DNA from: JALENY01 sp036310185 | GTDB lineage: Bacteria > Bacillota > Clostridia > Lachnospirales > Lachnospiraceae | NCBI GenBank assembly: GCA_036310185.1 | Contig: JAXJSH010000070.1 | Location: 81,024 to 145,023 of the forward strand | Direction: 5' to 3' | DNA: 64,000 nt | Shown: positions 34,020-43,100 of the stretch, piece after piece | Numbering within the stretch: the stretch's first letter is position 1 | Layout of the letters: each line of letters starts with the position of its first letter | Position numbers and translations under genes: made by a program | The notes under the pieces: generated by a model | Databases searched by the model: none | Told to the model about the DNA's origin: nothing | The model's input: the letters and a program-made list of their open reading frames with translations, nothing else

Positions 34020-35684
34020 TTATGCTTCCATTATTATCGGTAATATCATAGGTCTTCTCTTGGTACGCTTCCAGACAAACTCGCCTAAAGAGTCTTTGAT
34101 GATGTTTTTGATCTTACTCCAGTCTGTAATATTTTTATCCAGACAGATATCAAGCGCATTTTCCACAACCTGATGTGCCTCTTCCATCAGATCCTCTGAC
34201 TCCCGCACATAAACAAATCCACGGGATACAATATCCGGACCTGCAAGCACATGATTTGTGTGGTGCTCCAGGGTCATAACCACAATCATGATTCCGTCTT
34301 CCGCCAGATGCTGACGGTCACGCAGTACAATATTGCCCACATCGCCAACGCCAAGACCGTCCACCAGAATAGATCCTGTCTGAACTTTTCCAATGACTTT
34401 GGCGCTCTCTTCACACAGTTCCAGCACATCGCCGGATTTTAAAATGAAGGTATTTTCTTTCGGTATACCAAGGTTGATCGCCAGATTGGCCTGCGCTTTC
34501 AGATGGCGCACCTCGCCGTGAACCGGAATGGCATACTTTGGCTTTAACAGAGAATAAATAAGCTTGATTTCCTCCTGACAGGCATGTCCTGATACATGCA
34601 CATCCTGGAAAATAACATCTGCACCGATACTGGTCAGCTCGTTGATCACTTTTGATACGGCTTTTTCATTGCCCGGAATCGGATTGGAACTGAAAATGAT
34701 CGTATCCCCCGGCATGATCGTAATCTTTTTGTGAATATTTGCCGCCATACGGGAGAGAGCCGCCATGGACTCGCCCTGACTTCCGGTGGTGATCAGAACC
34801 GTCTTTTCCGGCGGATAGTTTTTCAGCTGATCCATTTCCACAAGGGTATTTTCCGGAATACTTAAATAACCCACTTCGGAAGCTGTGCCGATGACATTTA
34901 CCATGCTTCGTCCTTCCAGGCAGACTTTACGGCCAAATTTGTAGGCAGAGTTGATGATCTGCTGTACACGGTCCACATTGGACGCAAAGGTGGCAATGAT
35001 AATTCTGGTATTTGTGTGCTCTGCAAAAATATTGTCAAAGGTTCTTCCCACCGTACGCTCGGACATGGTAAAGCCCGGACGTTCCGCATTGGTACTGTCA
35101 CACATAAGTGCCAGCACGCCTTTTTTTCCGATCTCTGCCAGACGCTGAAGATCAATGGCATCACCGAATACCGGTGTGTAATCTACTTTGAAGTCACCTG
35201 TGTGCACCACGGTTCCGGCCGGTGAATAAATAGCCAGTGCAGATGCATCCTGAATGCTGTGGTTTGTCTTGATAAATTCGATTCGAAAATCGCCCAGATT
35301 AATGGATTGTCCGTGTCGGACAACTTTTCGTTTCACTCGCTTTACCATGCCGTGCTCTTCCAGCTTTTTCTCGATCAGGGCCATGGTCAGTTTTGTTGTA
35401 TAAATCGGTACGTTGATGTCTCTTAATACATACGGGAATGCGCCGATATGGTCTTCATGCCCGTGTGTTACTACAAATCCCTTAATTTTGCTGTAATTAT
35501 CTTTTAAATATGTGATGTCCGGAATGACCAGATCAATTCCCAGCATATCGTCCTCCGGGAATGCCAGACCGCAGTCCACCACAACAATACTGTCTTCGTA
35601 TTCAAAGGCAGTAATATTCATCCCGATCTGCTCAAGGCCGCCAAGCGGGATAATTTTCAATTTTGAGTTGGTTTTTTTCTTCAA
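34020..35684 (-). CDS. rnj: Ribonuclease J
   Basis: Metallo-beta-lactamase-fold exo/endoribonuclease of mRNA turnover and rRNA maturation. 554 residues. Zinc motif THGHEDHIGA, later motifs VVHTGDFKVDYT, MCDSTNAERPG, STRATEGIC beta-CASP block (TGSQGESMAALSRMA) and VSGHACQEEI are present. The start is TTG at 35684, with GGAGG 7 bases upstream; a more distal TTG lies inside the ribosome-binding site. Follows the DUF1292 gene by about 20 bases. Confidence 0.96.
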   Translation of the reverse strand: MKKKTNSKLKIIPLGGLEQIGMNITAFEYEDSIVVVDCGLAFPEDDMLGIDLVIPDITYLKDNYSKIKGFVVTHGHEDHIGAFPYVLRDINVPIYTTKLTMALIEKKLEEHGMVKRVKRKVVRHGQSINLGDFRIEFIKTNHSIQDASALAIYSPAGTVVHTGDFKVDYTPVFGDAIDLQRLAEIGKKGVLALMCDSTNAERPGFTMSERTVGRTFDNIFAEHTNTRIIIATFASNVDRVQQIINSAYKFGRKVCLEGRSMVNVIGTASEVGYLSIPENTLVEMDQLKNYPPEKTVLITTGSQGESMAALSRMAANIHKKITIMPGDTIIFSSNPIPGNEKAVSKVINELTSIGADVIFQDVHVSGHACQEEIKLIYSLLKPKYAIPVHGEVRHLKAQANLAINLGIPKENTFILKSGDVLELCEESAKVIGKVQTGSILVDGLGVGDVGNIVLRDRQHLAEDGIMIVVMTLEHHTNHVLAGPDIVSRGFVYVRESEDLMEEAHQVVENALDICLDKNITDWSKIKNIIKDSLGEFVWKRTKRRPMILPIIMEA

Positions 35685-35705
35685 TAAAACACCTCCGCGC
35701 AACTT

Positions 35706-35963
35706 TTATAAGTCTATTTCTGTGTCGTCCAACATCTCCTGAAACACGCGGGAAAGCGCCTCAAGTTCCACGTCGTCTTCTACCATAACGTAATTGGCCA
35801 CTTCGTCCTCGTCTTCTGAAATGTCTTTTAAAATATAGGCATCCGCCTCATCATCCTGTGAATCTGTTACGAGCAGATAGTTTGTACCGTTCACTCTGGT
35901 CTGCTCTTCCACATAAAAATCTACAACTGTACCGTCTTCTAATTCAAATTTCAATTTTTCCAT
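35706..35963 (-). CDS. DUF1292 domain protein
   Basis: 85 residues, acidic, small beta-rich DUF1292 fold (KFELEDGTVVDFYVEEQTRVNGTNYLLVTDSQDDEADAYILKD). Conserved in Firmicutes between ruvX and downstream genes; function unknown. Confidence 0.92.
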   Translation of the reverse strand: MEKLKFELEDGTVVDFYVEEQTRVNGTNYLLVTDSQDDEADAYILKDISEDEDEVANYVMVEDDVELEALSRVFQEMLDDTEIDL

Positions 35964-36081
35964 AATCTGTTATCCCTGCATTCTGAATGTTTTTGTATTT
36001 TACTGCTGCGGGCACCGCCCCGTTTCATGCCATTTGTACAAATTCATTTTTCCCCGGCATTCTGTATATTATAGCCCGAAC

Positions 36082-36525
36082 TTACTGTTTTTCCTGCTGT
36101 TTCTGCATAGCCAGCGAATCAAGATATCCCTGCAGGATAAACACGGCTGCCAGCTCGTCCACATATTTATAACGGTTCTCACGGCGCACTCCGGCCTCCA
36201 TCAGAGTCCGGTTCGCTTCCACCGTAGTCAGCCGTTCATCCCACATAAAAATAGCCAGGCCTGTTCTTCTCTCAAGCATGCGCTTAAATTCTAGAGATTT
36301 CTCAGCCCTGTCCCCAATCGTGTTATTCATGTTTTTCGGAAAACCAAGAACAATGGCTTCCACCTGGTATTCCTCAATCAGTTCCTCAATCCGTGCCAAT
36401 GTCTGACGAAGCTTGTTCTCAGACTTTCTCCTGATAATTTCGATTCCCTGCGCAGTCAAACCCAGGGGGTCGCTGATAGCGACTCCTACTGTTTTTGACC
36501 CGTAATCCAATCCCATAATTCGCAT
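36082..36525 (-). CDS. ruvX: RuvX/YqgF Holliday-junction resolvase / pre-16S rRNA nuclease
   Basis: RNase H-fold nuclease involved in 16S rRNA 5' maturation and possibly recombination. 147 residues; DYGSKTVGVAISD (catalytic Asp), GFPKNMNNTIG, and WDERLTTVEANRTL motifs. Starts 3 bases after ireB ends. Confidence 0.96.
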   Translation of the reverse strand: MRIMGLDYGSKTVGVAISDPLGLTAQGIEIIRRKSENKLRQTLARIEELIEEYQVEAIVLGFPKNMNNTIGDRAEKSLEFKRMLERRTGLAIFMWDERLTTVEANRTLMEAGVRRENRYKYVDELAAVFILQGYLDSLAMQKQQEKQ

Positions 36526-36528
36526 AGA

Positions 36529-36795
36529 TTATCTTCTCCATGCCTCATTTTTAATATACTCTTTCAGCAGTTCCTCAACCAGCTCATCACGCTCCACTTT
36601 CATGATCATGCTTCGCGCACCCTTGTAACTGGTGATATAAGTGGGATCTCCTGACATAATATATCCAACAATCTGGTTAACCGGATTGTAACCTTTTTCT
36701 GCCATCGCATTGTATACCACATCCAGAACCTCTTTTACCTGAATCTCAGGCTCTGTTTTTACTTTAAAAAACTGTGTATTGCTCAAATCTGCCAT
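36529..36795 (-). CDS. ireB: IreB family regulatory phosphoprotein
   Basis: 88 residues, formerly DUF965. Substrate of the Ser/Thr kinase IreK in enterococci, linked to cell-wall stress and antibiotic tolerance. Typical features are the N-terminal TQFFKVK with phosphorylatable Thr and YNPVNQIVGYIMSGDPTYITS. Precedes ruvX as in most Firmicutes. Confidence 0.95.
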   Translation of the reverse strand: MADLSNTQFFKVKTEPEIQVKEVLDVVYNAMAEKGYNPVNQIVGYIMSGDPTYITSYKGARSMIMKVERDELVEELLKEYIKNEAWRR

Positions 36796-36871
36796 TTTTG
36801 CTCACGCCCTTATCTTACTTAGTCTCTATGTTCATTCTAAACTATATACGCATAAAATTCAATCAAAAATA

Positions 36872-38212
36872 TTATGAAAAAAGATATAACGTACCGTCTT
36901 CGCTTACCTCAGCTACCTTACATGTTCTCTGTACATTTGTCAGATCTGTTCCGGATTGCAGCTTTGCCTTTACATATTCGCGTGTATGTCCAACCCAGTA
37001 TTCCCGGCCGTTTTCCATGATTTTTTCTTCAAAAAGCACTTCCACTTCTTTTCCGGCAAAGGAATCCGCATAAGCCCTCTGATGGCGCTGACCGATCTCA
37101 ATGAGGATCTGGCTGCGCTCTGCTTTTTTCTGTTCCGGCACCTGATTTTCCATCACCGCCGCCTTCGTACCCTTTCTGCGGGAATATTTAAAAATATGTG
37201 TCTCAAAAAAGTTGATCCGTTCCACATATTCTTTTGTTGCCGCAAATTCCTCTTCCGTCTCACCCGGAAAACCTGCGATAATATCGGTAGTGAGCGCCGG
37301 ATTATCAAAATATTTCCGCAGAATTCTGCAGCGTTCCTCGTACTGTGCCGTATCATACCGGCGGTTCATGCGCTTAAGCGTGGCATCACAGCCGCTCTGC
37401 ATGGACAAGTGAAAATGGGGACACACTTTATCAAAACCGGATAATTCTTTCGCAAACGCCTCTGTCACAATCCCCGGTTCCAGCGATCCCAGACGGATGC
37501 GTGTGATTCCGTCTGTATTCTGAATGGCTTCGATGAGTTTCAGCAGTGCTGTTCCATACGGATATTCCTCACTTTTTTCCCATTCCGCAAAATCAGCGCC
37601 ATAAGAACTGAGATGTATACCGGTCAGGACCACTTCCTGATAACCGCCCTGGGCCAGCCTGTTCACTTCCCCCATCACATCTTCCATGCTGCGGCTTCTC
37701 ACACGGCCCCGTGCAAAAGGAATAATACAGTAGGTGCAAAACTGATTGCAGCCGTCCTGAATTTTCAAATAAGCTCTTGTATGCTCCGCAGTTCGGGATA
37801 TATGAAGGGACTCATATTCTTTTGTATGATTGATGTCTATAATATTTGAAAAATCGGTTGCCTGCTTTTCCTGATACTCCTCCAGAATCTGAAGAAGATC
37901 CTGTTTTTTATTATTTCCAATTACAATGTCGATTGCCTCATCTTTTTTCAGTTCTTCACCGGCAGCCTGCACATAGCAGCCTGCTGCCACAACAATGGCA
38001 TCCGGATTCATTTTTTTTGCTTTATGCAGCATCTGACGGGATTTGCGGTCCGCAATATTCGTCACCGTACAGGTGTTGATCACGTATACATCCGCTCCCG
38101 GTTCAAAGGGAACTATCTCATATCCGCCCTCTTCCAGCAGCTGCTGCATGGCCTCTAACTCATATGCATTTACTTTACAGCCCAGATTGTGCAGGGCGGC
38201 CTTCTTACTCAT
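36872..38212 (-). CDS. mtaB: tRNA (t6A37)-methylthiotransferase MtaB
   Basis: Radical-SAM enzyme that turns t6A37 into ms2t6A37 in ANN-decoding tRNAs. 446 residues from the ATG at 38212 (AAGGAG upstream). N-terminal UPF0004 domain with three Cys (LGCKVNAYE, NTCTVT, AGCYVQ), radical-SAM motif CNQFCTYCIIP, and C-terminal TRAM-like region. Monocistronic or the first gene before ireB, with a 76-base gap. Confidence 0.97.
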   Translation of the reverse strand: MSKKAALHNLGCKVNAYELEAMQQLLEEGGYEIVPFEPGADVYVINTCTVTNIADRKSRQMLHKAKKMNPDAIVVAAGCYVQAAGEELKKDEAIDIVIGNNKKQDLLQILEEYQEKQATDFSNIIDINHTKEYESLHISRTAEHTRAYLKIQDGCNQFCTYCIIPFARGRVRSRSMEDVMGEVNRLAQGGYQEVVLTGIHLSSYGADFAEWEKSEEYPYGTALLKLIEAIQNTDGITRIRLGSLEPGIVTEAFAKELSGFDKVCPHFHLSMQSGCDATLKRMNRRYDTAQYEERCRILRKYFDNPALTTDIIAGFPGETEEEFAATKEYVERINFFETHIFKYSRRKGTKAAVMENQVPEQKKAERSQILIEIGQRHQRAYADSFAGKEVEVLFEEKIMENGREYWVGHTREYVKAKLQSGTDLTNVQRTCKVAEVSEDGTLYLFS

Positions 38213-38284
38213 AGTATGCTCCTTTTTTGTTAATTTCCAACCATTTTTTACCATTATTTTATTGCAACTTTATATTTATTTCGC

Positions 38285-38313
38285 TTGACTTCATCTTCCA
38301 GAAAATGTAAGAT
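38285..38313 (+). promoter_or_regulatory. SigA promoter of the HPr-like gene
   Basis: TTGACT (38285-38290), 17 bases, TAAGAT (38308-38313), about 45 bases before the start codon. Confidence 0.75.
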
Positions 38314-38359
38314 TAAACCGAGAATAAAAAGGAATTCACTTCAACAGGAGGTTAATATT

Positions 38360-38593
38360 ATGAAAACTATTCAAATTTCACTGAACTCTATCGATAAAGT
38401 AAAATCTTTTGTTAACGAGATTAATAAATTTGATTTTGATTTTGATCTGGTTTCCGGAAGATACGTTATTGATGCAAAATCAATCATGGGTATCTTCAGT
38501 CTTGATCTTTCCAAACCGATCGATTTAAATATCCACGCAGATGGAGATAAACTGGACGAAGTTCTCAAAGTTCTGGAATCTTACTGCATCTAA
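38360..38593 (+). CDS. HPr-like protein without the phosphorylatable histidine
   Basis: 77 residues from the ATG at 38360 (AGGAGG upstream). The fold matches HPr throughout: IQISLNSIDKVKSFVNEIN, then IDAKSIMGIFSLDLSKPIDLNIHADG. In HPr the His15 segment is GLHTRPA; here the same place reads SIDKVKS with Asp for His. The Ser46 segment (KSIMG) is kept. It therefore cannot act as a PTS phosphocarrier but could still be a serine-phosphorylated regulator in the manner of Crh. Single gene with its own promoter and terminator. Confidence 0.85.
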   Translation: MKTIQISLNSIDKVKSFVNEINKFDFDFDLVSGRYVIDAKSIMGIFSLDLSKPIDLNIHADGDKLDEVLKVLESYCI

Positions 38594-38607
38594 TTCGTTT
38601 TTTAAGC

Positions 38608-38638
38608 AGAGCCGTTACATCCGTAGCGGCTCTTTTTA
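38608..38638 (+). terminator. Terminator of the HPr-like gene
   Basis: AGAGCCG (38608-38614) pairs with CGGCTCT (38627-38633), followed by TTTTT. Confidence 0.88.
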
Positions 38639-38720
38639 TTCTTCTATCGTTCAAACAGCGCTTTGTATCTTTCCCCAACTGAACGTCATTTCCTGGATCT
38701 GTCCGAAAAAATTCACTTTT

Positions 38721-39908
38721 TTATTCGGAAACAATGATCACTTCTGTGGTCTTGATTGCCTCTTCTACCAGCTCATCAATTTTTTCTGCCAGTTTTTCCT
38801 CGGAGTGTCTGATGATATTCAGATTCGGCTTTGTTACCGGATGTTTTGCCACAAAAACGGTACAGCAGTCTTCGTATGGAAGAATCGAAGTCTCAAATGT
38901 ATCAATTTTATTTGCCACTTCCACGATTTCCTGTTTATCAAAACCGATCACCGGACGATATACCGGAAGTGTACATACTTCGTTGGTCGCCGCAAGACTC
39001 TGAAGTGTCTGGCTGGCTACCTGACCAATGCTCTCACCGGTAATCAGACCGAGACAGCCGGTCTCTTTTGCAAAATGCTCTGCAATACGCATCATATAGC
39101 GGCGCATGATAATGGTCAGTTCTTCATGGGGACATTTGTCATAGATATACAGCTGAATATCGGTAAAGTTTACTACATGCAGATAAATCGGACCGGTATA
39201 TCTGGATACGATTTTTGCCAGGTCGATCACCTTCTGTTTTGCACGTTCGCTGGTGTATGGCGGTGCATGGAAATATACCGCATCGATCTTTACGCCACGT
39301 TTTGCGATCATGTAGCCTGCCACCGGACTGTCGATACCGCCGGACAGAAGCAGCATGGCTTTTCCATTTGTACCAACCGGCATACCGCCCGGTCCCGGAA
39401 TCACTTCCGAATACAGATAGATTCTGTTTCTGATCTCTACCGTAAGCAGAATATCCGGATTGTGTACATCCACTTTCATCTCCGGGTATGCATCCAGAAC
39501 AGCGCCGCCCAGCTCACGGTTCAGTTCCATGGAGTCCATGGGATAGCGCTTATCTGCACGACGGGCATTCATTTTAAATGTTTTGTTTTTATCCGGATAA
39601 ATGTCATCCACATATTTTACCACATGTTCTGCCAGTTCTTCGTATTCACACATTTCATGAATCACAACCGGACAGATGCCCACAATACCAAACACTTTTG
39701 TGAGCCCATTGATTACTTCATCGTAATCATAGTTGCTGTCACAAAATACATAGATTCTTCCCTGGTCTTTCGTCACGCGGAACTCACCTTCTACTTTTTT
39801 CAATGCGTGACGGATCTGTTTTACCAGCGCATCTTCAAAAAGATGGCGGTTTTTTCCTTTTATAGCTATTTCCGCATATTTAATCAAAAATGCCTTGAAC
39901 ATGTTCAT
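38721..39908 (-). CDS. thiI: tRNA 4-thiouridine synthetase / thiamine thiazole sulfurtransferase ThiI
   Basis: 395 residues: N-terminal ferredoxin-like plus THUMP domains, then PP-loop ATP pyrophosphatase (LLSGGIDSPVAGY) that adenylates U8 of tRNA. No C-terminal rhodanese domain, as is usual in Firmicutes, so sulfur must come directly from a dedicated cysteine desulfurase, which is the next gene upstream. Confidence 0.96.
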   Translation of the reverse strand: MNMFKAFLIKYAEIAIKGKNRHLFEDALVKQIRHALKKVEGEFRVTKDQGRIYVFCDSNYDYDEVINGLTKVFGIVGICPVVIHEMCEYEELAEHVVKYVDDIYPDKNKTFKMNARRADKRYPMDSMELNRELGGAVLDAYPEMKVDVHNPDILLTVEIRNRIYLYSEVIPGPGGMPVGTNGKAMLLLSGGIDSPVAGYMIAKRGVKIDAVYFHAPPYTSERAKQKVIDLAKIVSRYTGPIYLHVVNFTDIQLYIYDKCPHEELTIIMRRYMMRIAEHFAKETGCLGLITGESIGQVASQTLQSLAATNEVCTLPVYRPVIGFDKQEIVEVANKIDTFETSILPYEDCCTVFVAKHPVTKPNLNIIRHSEEKLAEKIDELVEEAIKTTEVIIVSE

Positions 39909-40034
39909 TTTTTTATCTCACTTTCTTTTCCTTATCTGCTGCATCAAATCTATTGCATAATTCCAATAATCACCGGCTTGTTTTTCTGCTGTCTTATCTT
40001 CTCCGTTTTTCTCCTGATCGTGCTTTTGATCCGT

Positions 40035-41192
40035 TTAATGGGCACGATAACGGCGCAGCATCGGAAGCACCTTTTTCAAAACCGAAATCACTTCATCTAC
40101 TTCTTCTTTTGTGTTTTCTTCGGTAAAACTGAAACGCACGGAGCTGTCCATTTCTTCGTTTTTTGCGCCAATGGCGGAAAGGGACGGGCTTTTAGACCGT
40201 TTGTGTGTAGAGCATGCACTGCCCGCAGACACATAAATCTGATGATCCTCCAGCGTATGAAGCAATACTTCACTGCCTACGCCAACAAAAGAGACATTGA
40301 TAATATGCGGCGCGCTCCTGCTTCGGTCTGTGGTTCCGTGAATCACCACATTCTCGATTGTACCGAGCTGTTCAATCATATATTCTTTCAGTTCATATAA
40401 TGCTGCATTTTTCTCTTCACGGTTCTCATAGATTTCTCTGGCCGCCTGTGCTAAGCCTGCTGCTCCCGGAACATTGTCCGTACCGGAACGCATGCCTCTC
40501 TGCTGTCCCCCCCCATGAATGATCGGTGCAACTTTTGCCTTTTCGCTCATGTATAAAAGACCTGCGCCTTTTGGTCCATGAATTTTATGACCGCTGGCAG
40601 ACATAAGATCAATTCCCATTCGTTTTGGATAAATCTGATATTTTCCAAAGGCCTGAATCGCATCCACATGATACAGTGCTTTGGGACATTTTCGATGAAT
40701 CAGCCGGGCAATATCTTCTATCGGCTGAACAGCACCCATCTCATTATTTACATACATGGTTGAGACCAAAATGGTCTGATCTGTCAGAGCCGCTTCCAGT
40801 TCTTCCAAAGAAATCTGACCATTTTTGTCCACCCCGAGACGGGTCACTTCAAATCCCTGCTCTTCCAGAAAACGAAGGGGTTCGGACACTGCCGGATGTT
40901 CAATCGCTGTGGTTATAATATGATTGCCGCTCCTCTTATTGGCAAGTGCAGTTCCTATCAGTGCCCAGTTGTTGGATTCGGTACCGCCTGAAGTAAAATA
41001 AATCTCTTTTTCATTTACTTTCAGTATCTTTGCCAATGTCTGTGCAGCTTCTTTTACATATTTTTCGCCTTCTACACCTTTCTGGTGCATGGATGACGGA
41101 TTCCCGAAATCTACCATCATTACTTTTACAACCACATCACGAACGGACTCATAGCATCTGGTTGTGGCTGAATTGTCAAAATATATTTCCAT
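40035..41192 (-). CDS. Cysteine desulfurase (NifS/IscS-like)
   Basis: PLP enzyme that takes sulfur from cysteine to form an enzyme persulfide. 385 residues from the ATG at 41192. EIYFDNSATTRC N-terminus, PLP lysine in SASGHKIHGPKGAGLLY, and active Cys in SAGSACSTHKRSKSP. The neighbouring thiI (127 bases downstream, same strand) suggests it supplies s4U tRNA thiolation and possibly thiamine synthesis, like NifZ in B. subtilis. Confidence 0.95.
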   Translation of the reverse strand: MEIYFDNSATTRCYESVRDVVVKVMMVDFGNPSSMHQKGVEGEKYVKEAAQTLAKILKVNEKEIYFTSGGTESNNWALIGTALANKRSGNHIITTAIEHPAVSEPLRFLEEQGFEVTRLGVDKNGQISLEELEAALTDQTILVSTMYVNNEMGAVQPIEDIARLIHRKCPKALYHVDAIQAFGKYQIYPKRMGIDLMSASGHKIHGPKGAGLLYMSEKAKVAPIIHGGGQQRGMRSGTDNVPGAAGLAQAAREIYENREEKNAALYELKEYMIEQLGTIENVVIHGTTDRSRSAPHIINVSFVGVGSEVLLHTLEDHQIYVSAGSACSTHKRSKSPSLSAIGAKNEEMDSSVRFSFTEENTKEEVDEVISVLKKVLPMLRRYRAH

Positions 41193-41425
41193 TTTTATAC
41201 CTTTATCTCTATTTTTTCTGTTCATCTGTTTTACATATTGTATAGTTTTGCAATTTTTAATTATATCACAAGTCCTCCAAATATGGTAGAATTACTTTGA
41301 GCAGATGACAGAATTAAAGCGGAAATAGATTTTTCACTTCAGCGAATTAAATTATCTGCGCCAACCGTTCAGAAGAATTGTTCCTATCTGAAAATAAAAT
41401 TACTGAAAATATGAGGTTTAAAAAA

Positions 41426-42163
41426 ATGAATTATAAAATGATCTTGCAATATGATGGCACCAGATACAATGGATGGCAGCGTCAGAAAGCCACCGACAAT
41501 ACCATTCAGGGCAAACTGGAAGGGATCCTGACAAAAATGTCCGGTCAGCCCATAGAAATTCACGGAGCAGGACGTACCGATGCCGGCGTGCATGCGCGCG
41601 GACAGGTTGCCCATTTCTCACTTGACACCCATATGACACCGGATCAGATAAAAAACTACATCAACGAATACCTTCCGGATGACATCGGGGTGCTGAAGCT
41701 GACTGAGGCTTCTCCCCGTTTTCACAGCCGTTTAAACGCCATTGGAAAAGTATATCAGTATCGCATCGGCAAGAGCCGGGCCACAAACGTTTTTGATCGC
41801 AAATATGTTTATATCCACCCGGAAACTCTTGATGTCAGACAGATGAAATCGGCCAGTGCATATCTGCTTGGCAAACATGACTTTAAAAGTTTCTGCGGCA
41901 ACCCACGAATGAAAAAATCCACGGTCCGCACGATTCACTCCATTCAGATTGAGGAGACAGAATCCGAAATCAAGATCACCTATTCCGGCAACGGTTTTCT
42001 TCAGTATATGATTCGAATCCTGACCGGAACATTGATCGAAGTGGGCGAAGGCAAACGCACCCCGGAATCCATCCCGGAACTTATCGCCTGCCTGGATCGC
42101 AGTCAGGCAGGTGTCACCGCACCGGCATGCGGATTAACTTTATTAGAAGTAAAATACGATTAA
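41426..42163 (+). CDS. truA: tRNA pseudouridine(38-40) synthase TruA
   Basis: 245 residues from the ATG at 41426 (GAGG 9 bases upstream; upstream in-frame ATGs add a poor N-terminus). MILQYDGTRYNGWQRQ, catalytic Asp in GAGRTDAGVHARGQVAHF, and ISYSGNGFLQYMIRILTG-like end are present. Modifies the anticodon stem. Monocistronic, followed by a terminator. Confidence 0.96.
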   Translation: MNYKMILQYDGTRYNGWQRQKATDNTIQGKLEGILTKMSGQPIEIHGAGRTDAGVHARGQVAHFSLDTHMTPDQIKNYINEYLPDDIGVLKLTEASPRFHSRLNAIGKVYQYRIGKSRATNVFDRKYVYIHPETLDVRQMKSASAYLLGKHDFKSFCGNPRMKKSTVRTIHSIQIEETESEIKITYSGNGFLQYMIRILTGTLIEVGEGKRTPESIPELIACLDRSQAGVTAPACGLTLLEVKYD

Positions 42164-42195
42164 CCCTGCTTTCAAATCCCTTTTTAAATATATGC

Positions 42196-42231
42196 AAAAT
42201 GGTGCAGAATCTCACAATTCCACACCATTTT
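42196..42231. terminator. Terminator after truA
   Basis: AAAATGGTG (42196-42204) pairs with CACCATTTT (42223-42231); A and T runs allow action in both directions between convergent truA and rsmE. Confidence 0.75.
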
Positions 42232-42290
42232 ACCAGCAATACATTTAACACATATTCTGCATACTGTTTTTAAATATGCCCTATACCCTC

Positions 42291-43028
42291 TCACTGTTCC
42301 AGATGATACATCAATATTGATAATACCGTAAACCCGGCGGTCTCTGTTCTCAGAATTCTCTTTCCAAGTGTAATCGGCTGAAATCCCATATCCATGGCCG
42401 CCTGGATTTCCTCTTCCTCAAAGCCGCCCTCCGGGCCGATAAAGACAGCAATGGACTGTCCCGGTTCAATGGCACCAATCTGCTCCCGCGCAGCGTCCAT
42501 ACCTTTTGCCAGCTCATATGGAATCAGTTTCACATCCATTTCAGCCGCATATTTCAATGCCTCTGGAAACTTCAAAACAGAATGCACCTGCGGAATATAC
42601 ATGCGTTTGGACTGCTTCGCGGCACTCTCGGAAATCCCCTGCCATCGCCTGATTTTGGATGTTTCTTTTTTTGCATCCAGCTTTACCACGCAGCGGGAAG
42701 ATGCCACCGGAATGATTTCAGCAGCGCCCAGCTCGACGGCTTTTTGTATAATCAGTTCCATTTTATCACTTTTCGGCAGGCACTGAAATAAATATACTTT
42801 TGAAGGCAGTTCAAGCCCGGCCTCTTCCACAAACATAATTTTAGCCAGTACTTCCTCTTCGGCCAGTTCTTCAATCTGGCAGGTGTATTCCATCTTATCG
42901 CCGTTGCTGACCAGTATTTCTTCTCTTGGACGCATGCGAAGTACATTTTTTATATGATGGGCATCCTGACCGGTTATATGTATGTATTTTTCCTCTATCT
43001 GCGTCTGTTCTACGAAAAAACGATGCAT
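42291..43028 (-). CDS. rsmE: 16S rRNA (uracil1498-N3)-methyltransferase RsmE
   Basis: 245 residues, SPOUT/trefoil-knot enzyme. PUA-like start (MHRFFVEQTQIEEKYIHITGQDAHHIKNVLRMR), knot region VFIGPEGGFEEEEIQAA and LGKRILRTETA. Methylates m3U1498 in the decoding centre. Follows prmA by 72 bases, the common prmA-rsmE pair. Confidence 0.95.
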   Translation of the reverse strand: MHRFFVEQTQIEEKYIHITGQDAHHIKNVLRMRPREEILVSNGDKMEYTCQIEELAEEEVLAKIMFVEEAGLELPSKVYLFQCLPKSDKMELIIQKAVELGAAEIIPVASSRCVVKLDAKKETSKIRRWQGISESAAKQSKRMYIPQVHSVLKFPEALKYAAEMDVKLIPYELAKGMDAAREQIGAIEPGQSIAVFIGPEGGFEEEEIQAAMDMGFQPITLGKRILRTETAGFTVLSILMYHLEQ

Positions 43029-43100
43029 ATTTTCCTCTTTTCTATCTTTTTTTAATTCTGTATTTTCAGCCCCATCCAGGCACTTTTTGATTCTGGATTC

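Noticed and set aside
38541..40400. A 619-codon plus-strand open frame
   Set aside because: It is opposite thiI and the desulfurase gene, rich in Phe/Cys/His, with no ribosome-binding site; a shadow of the real genes.
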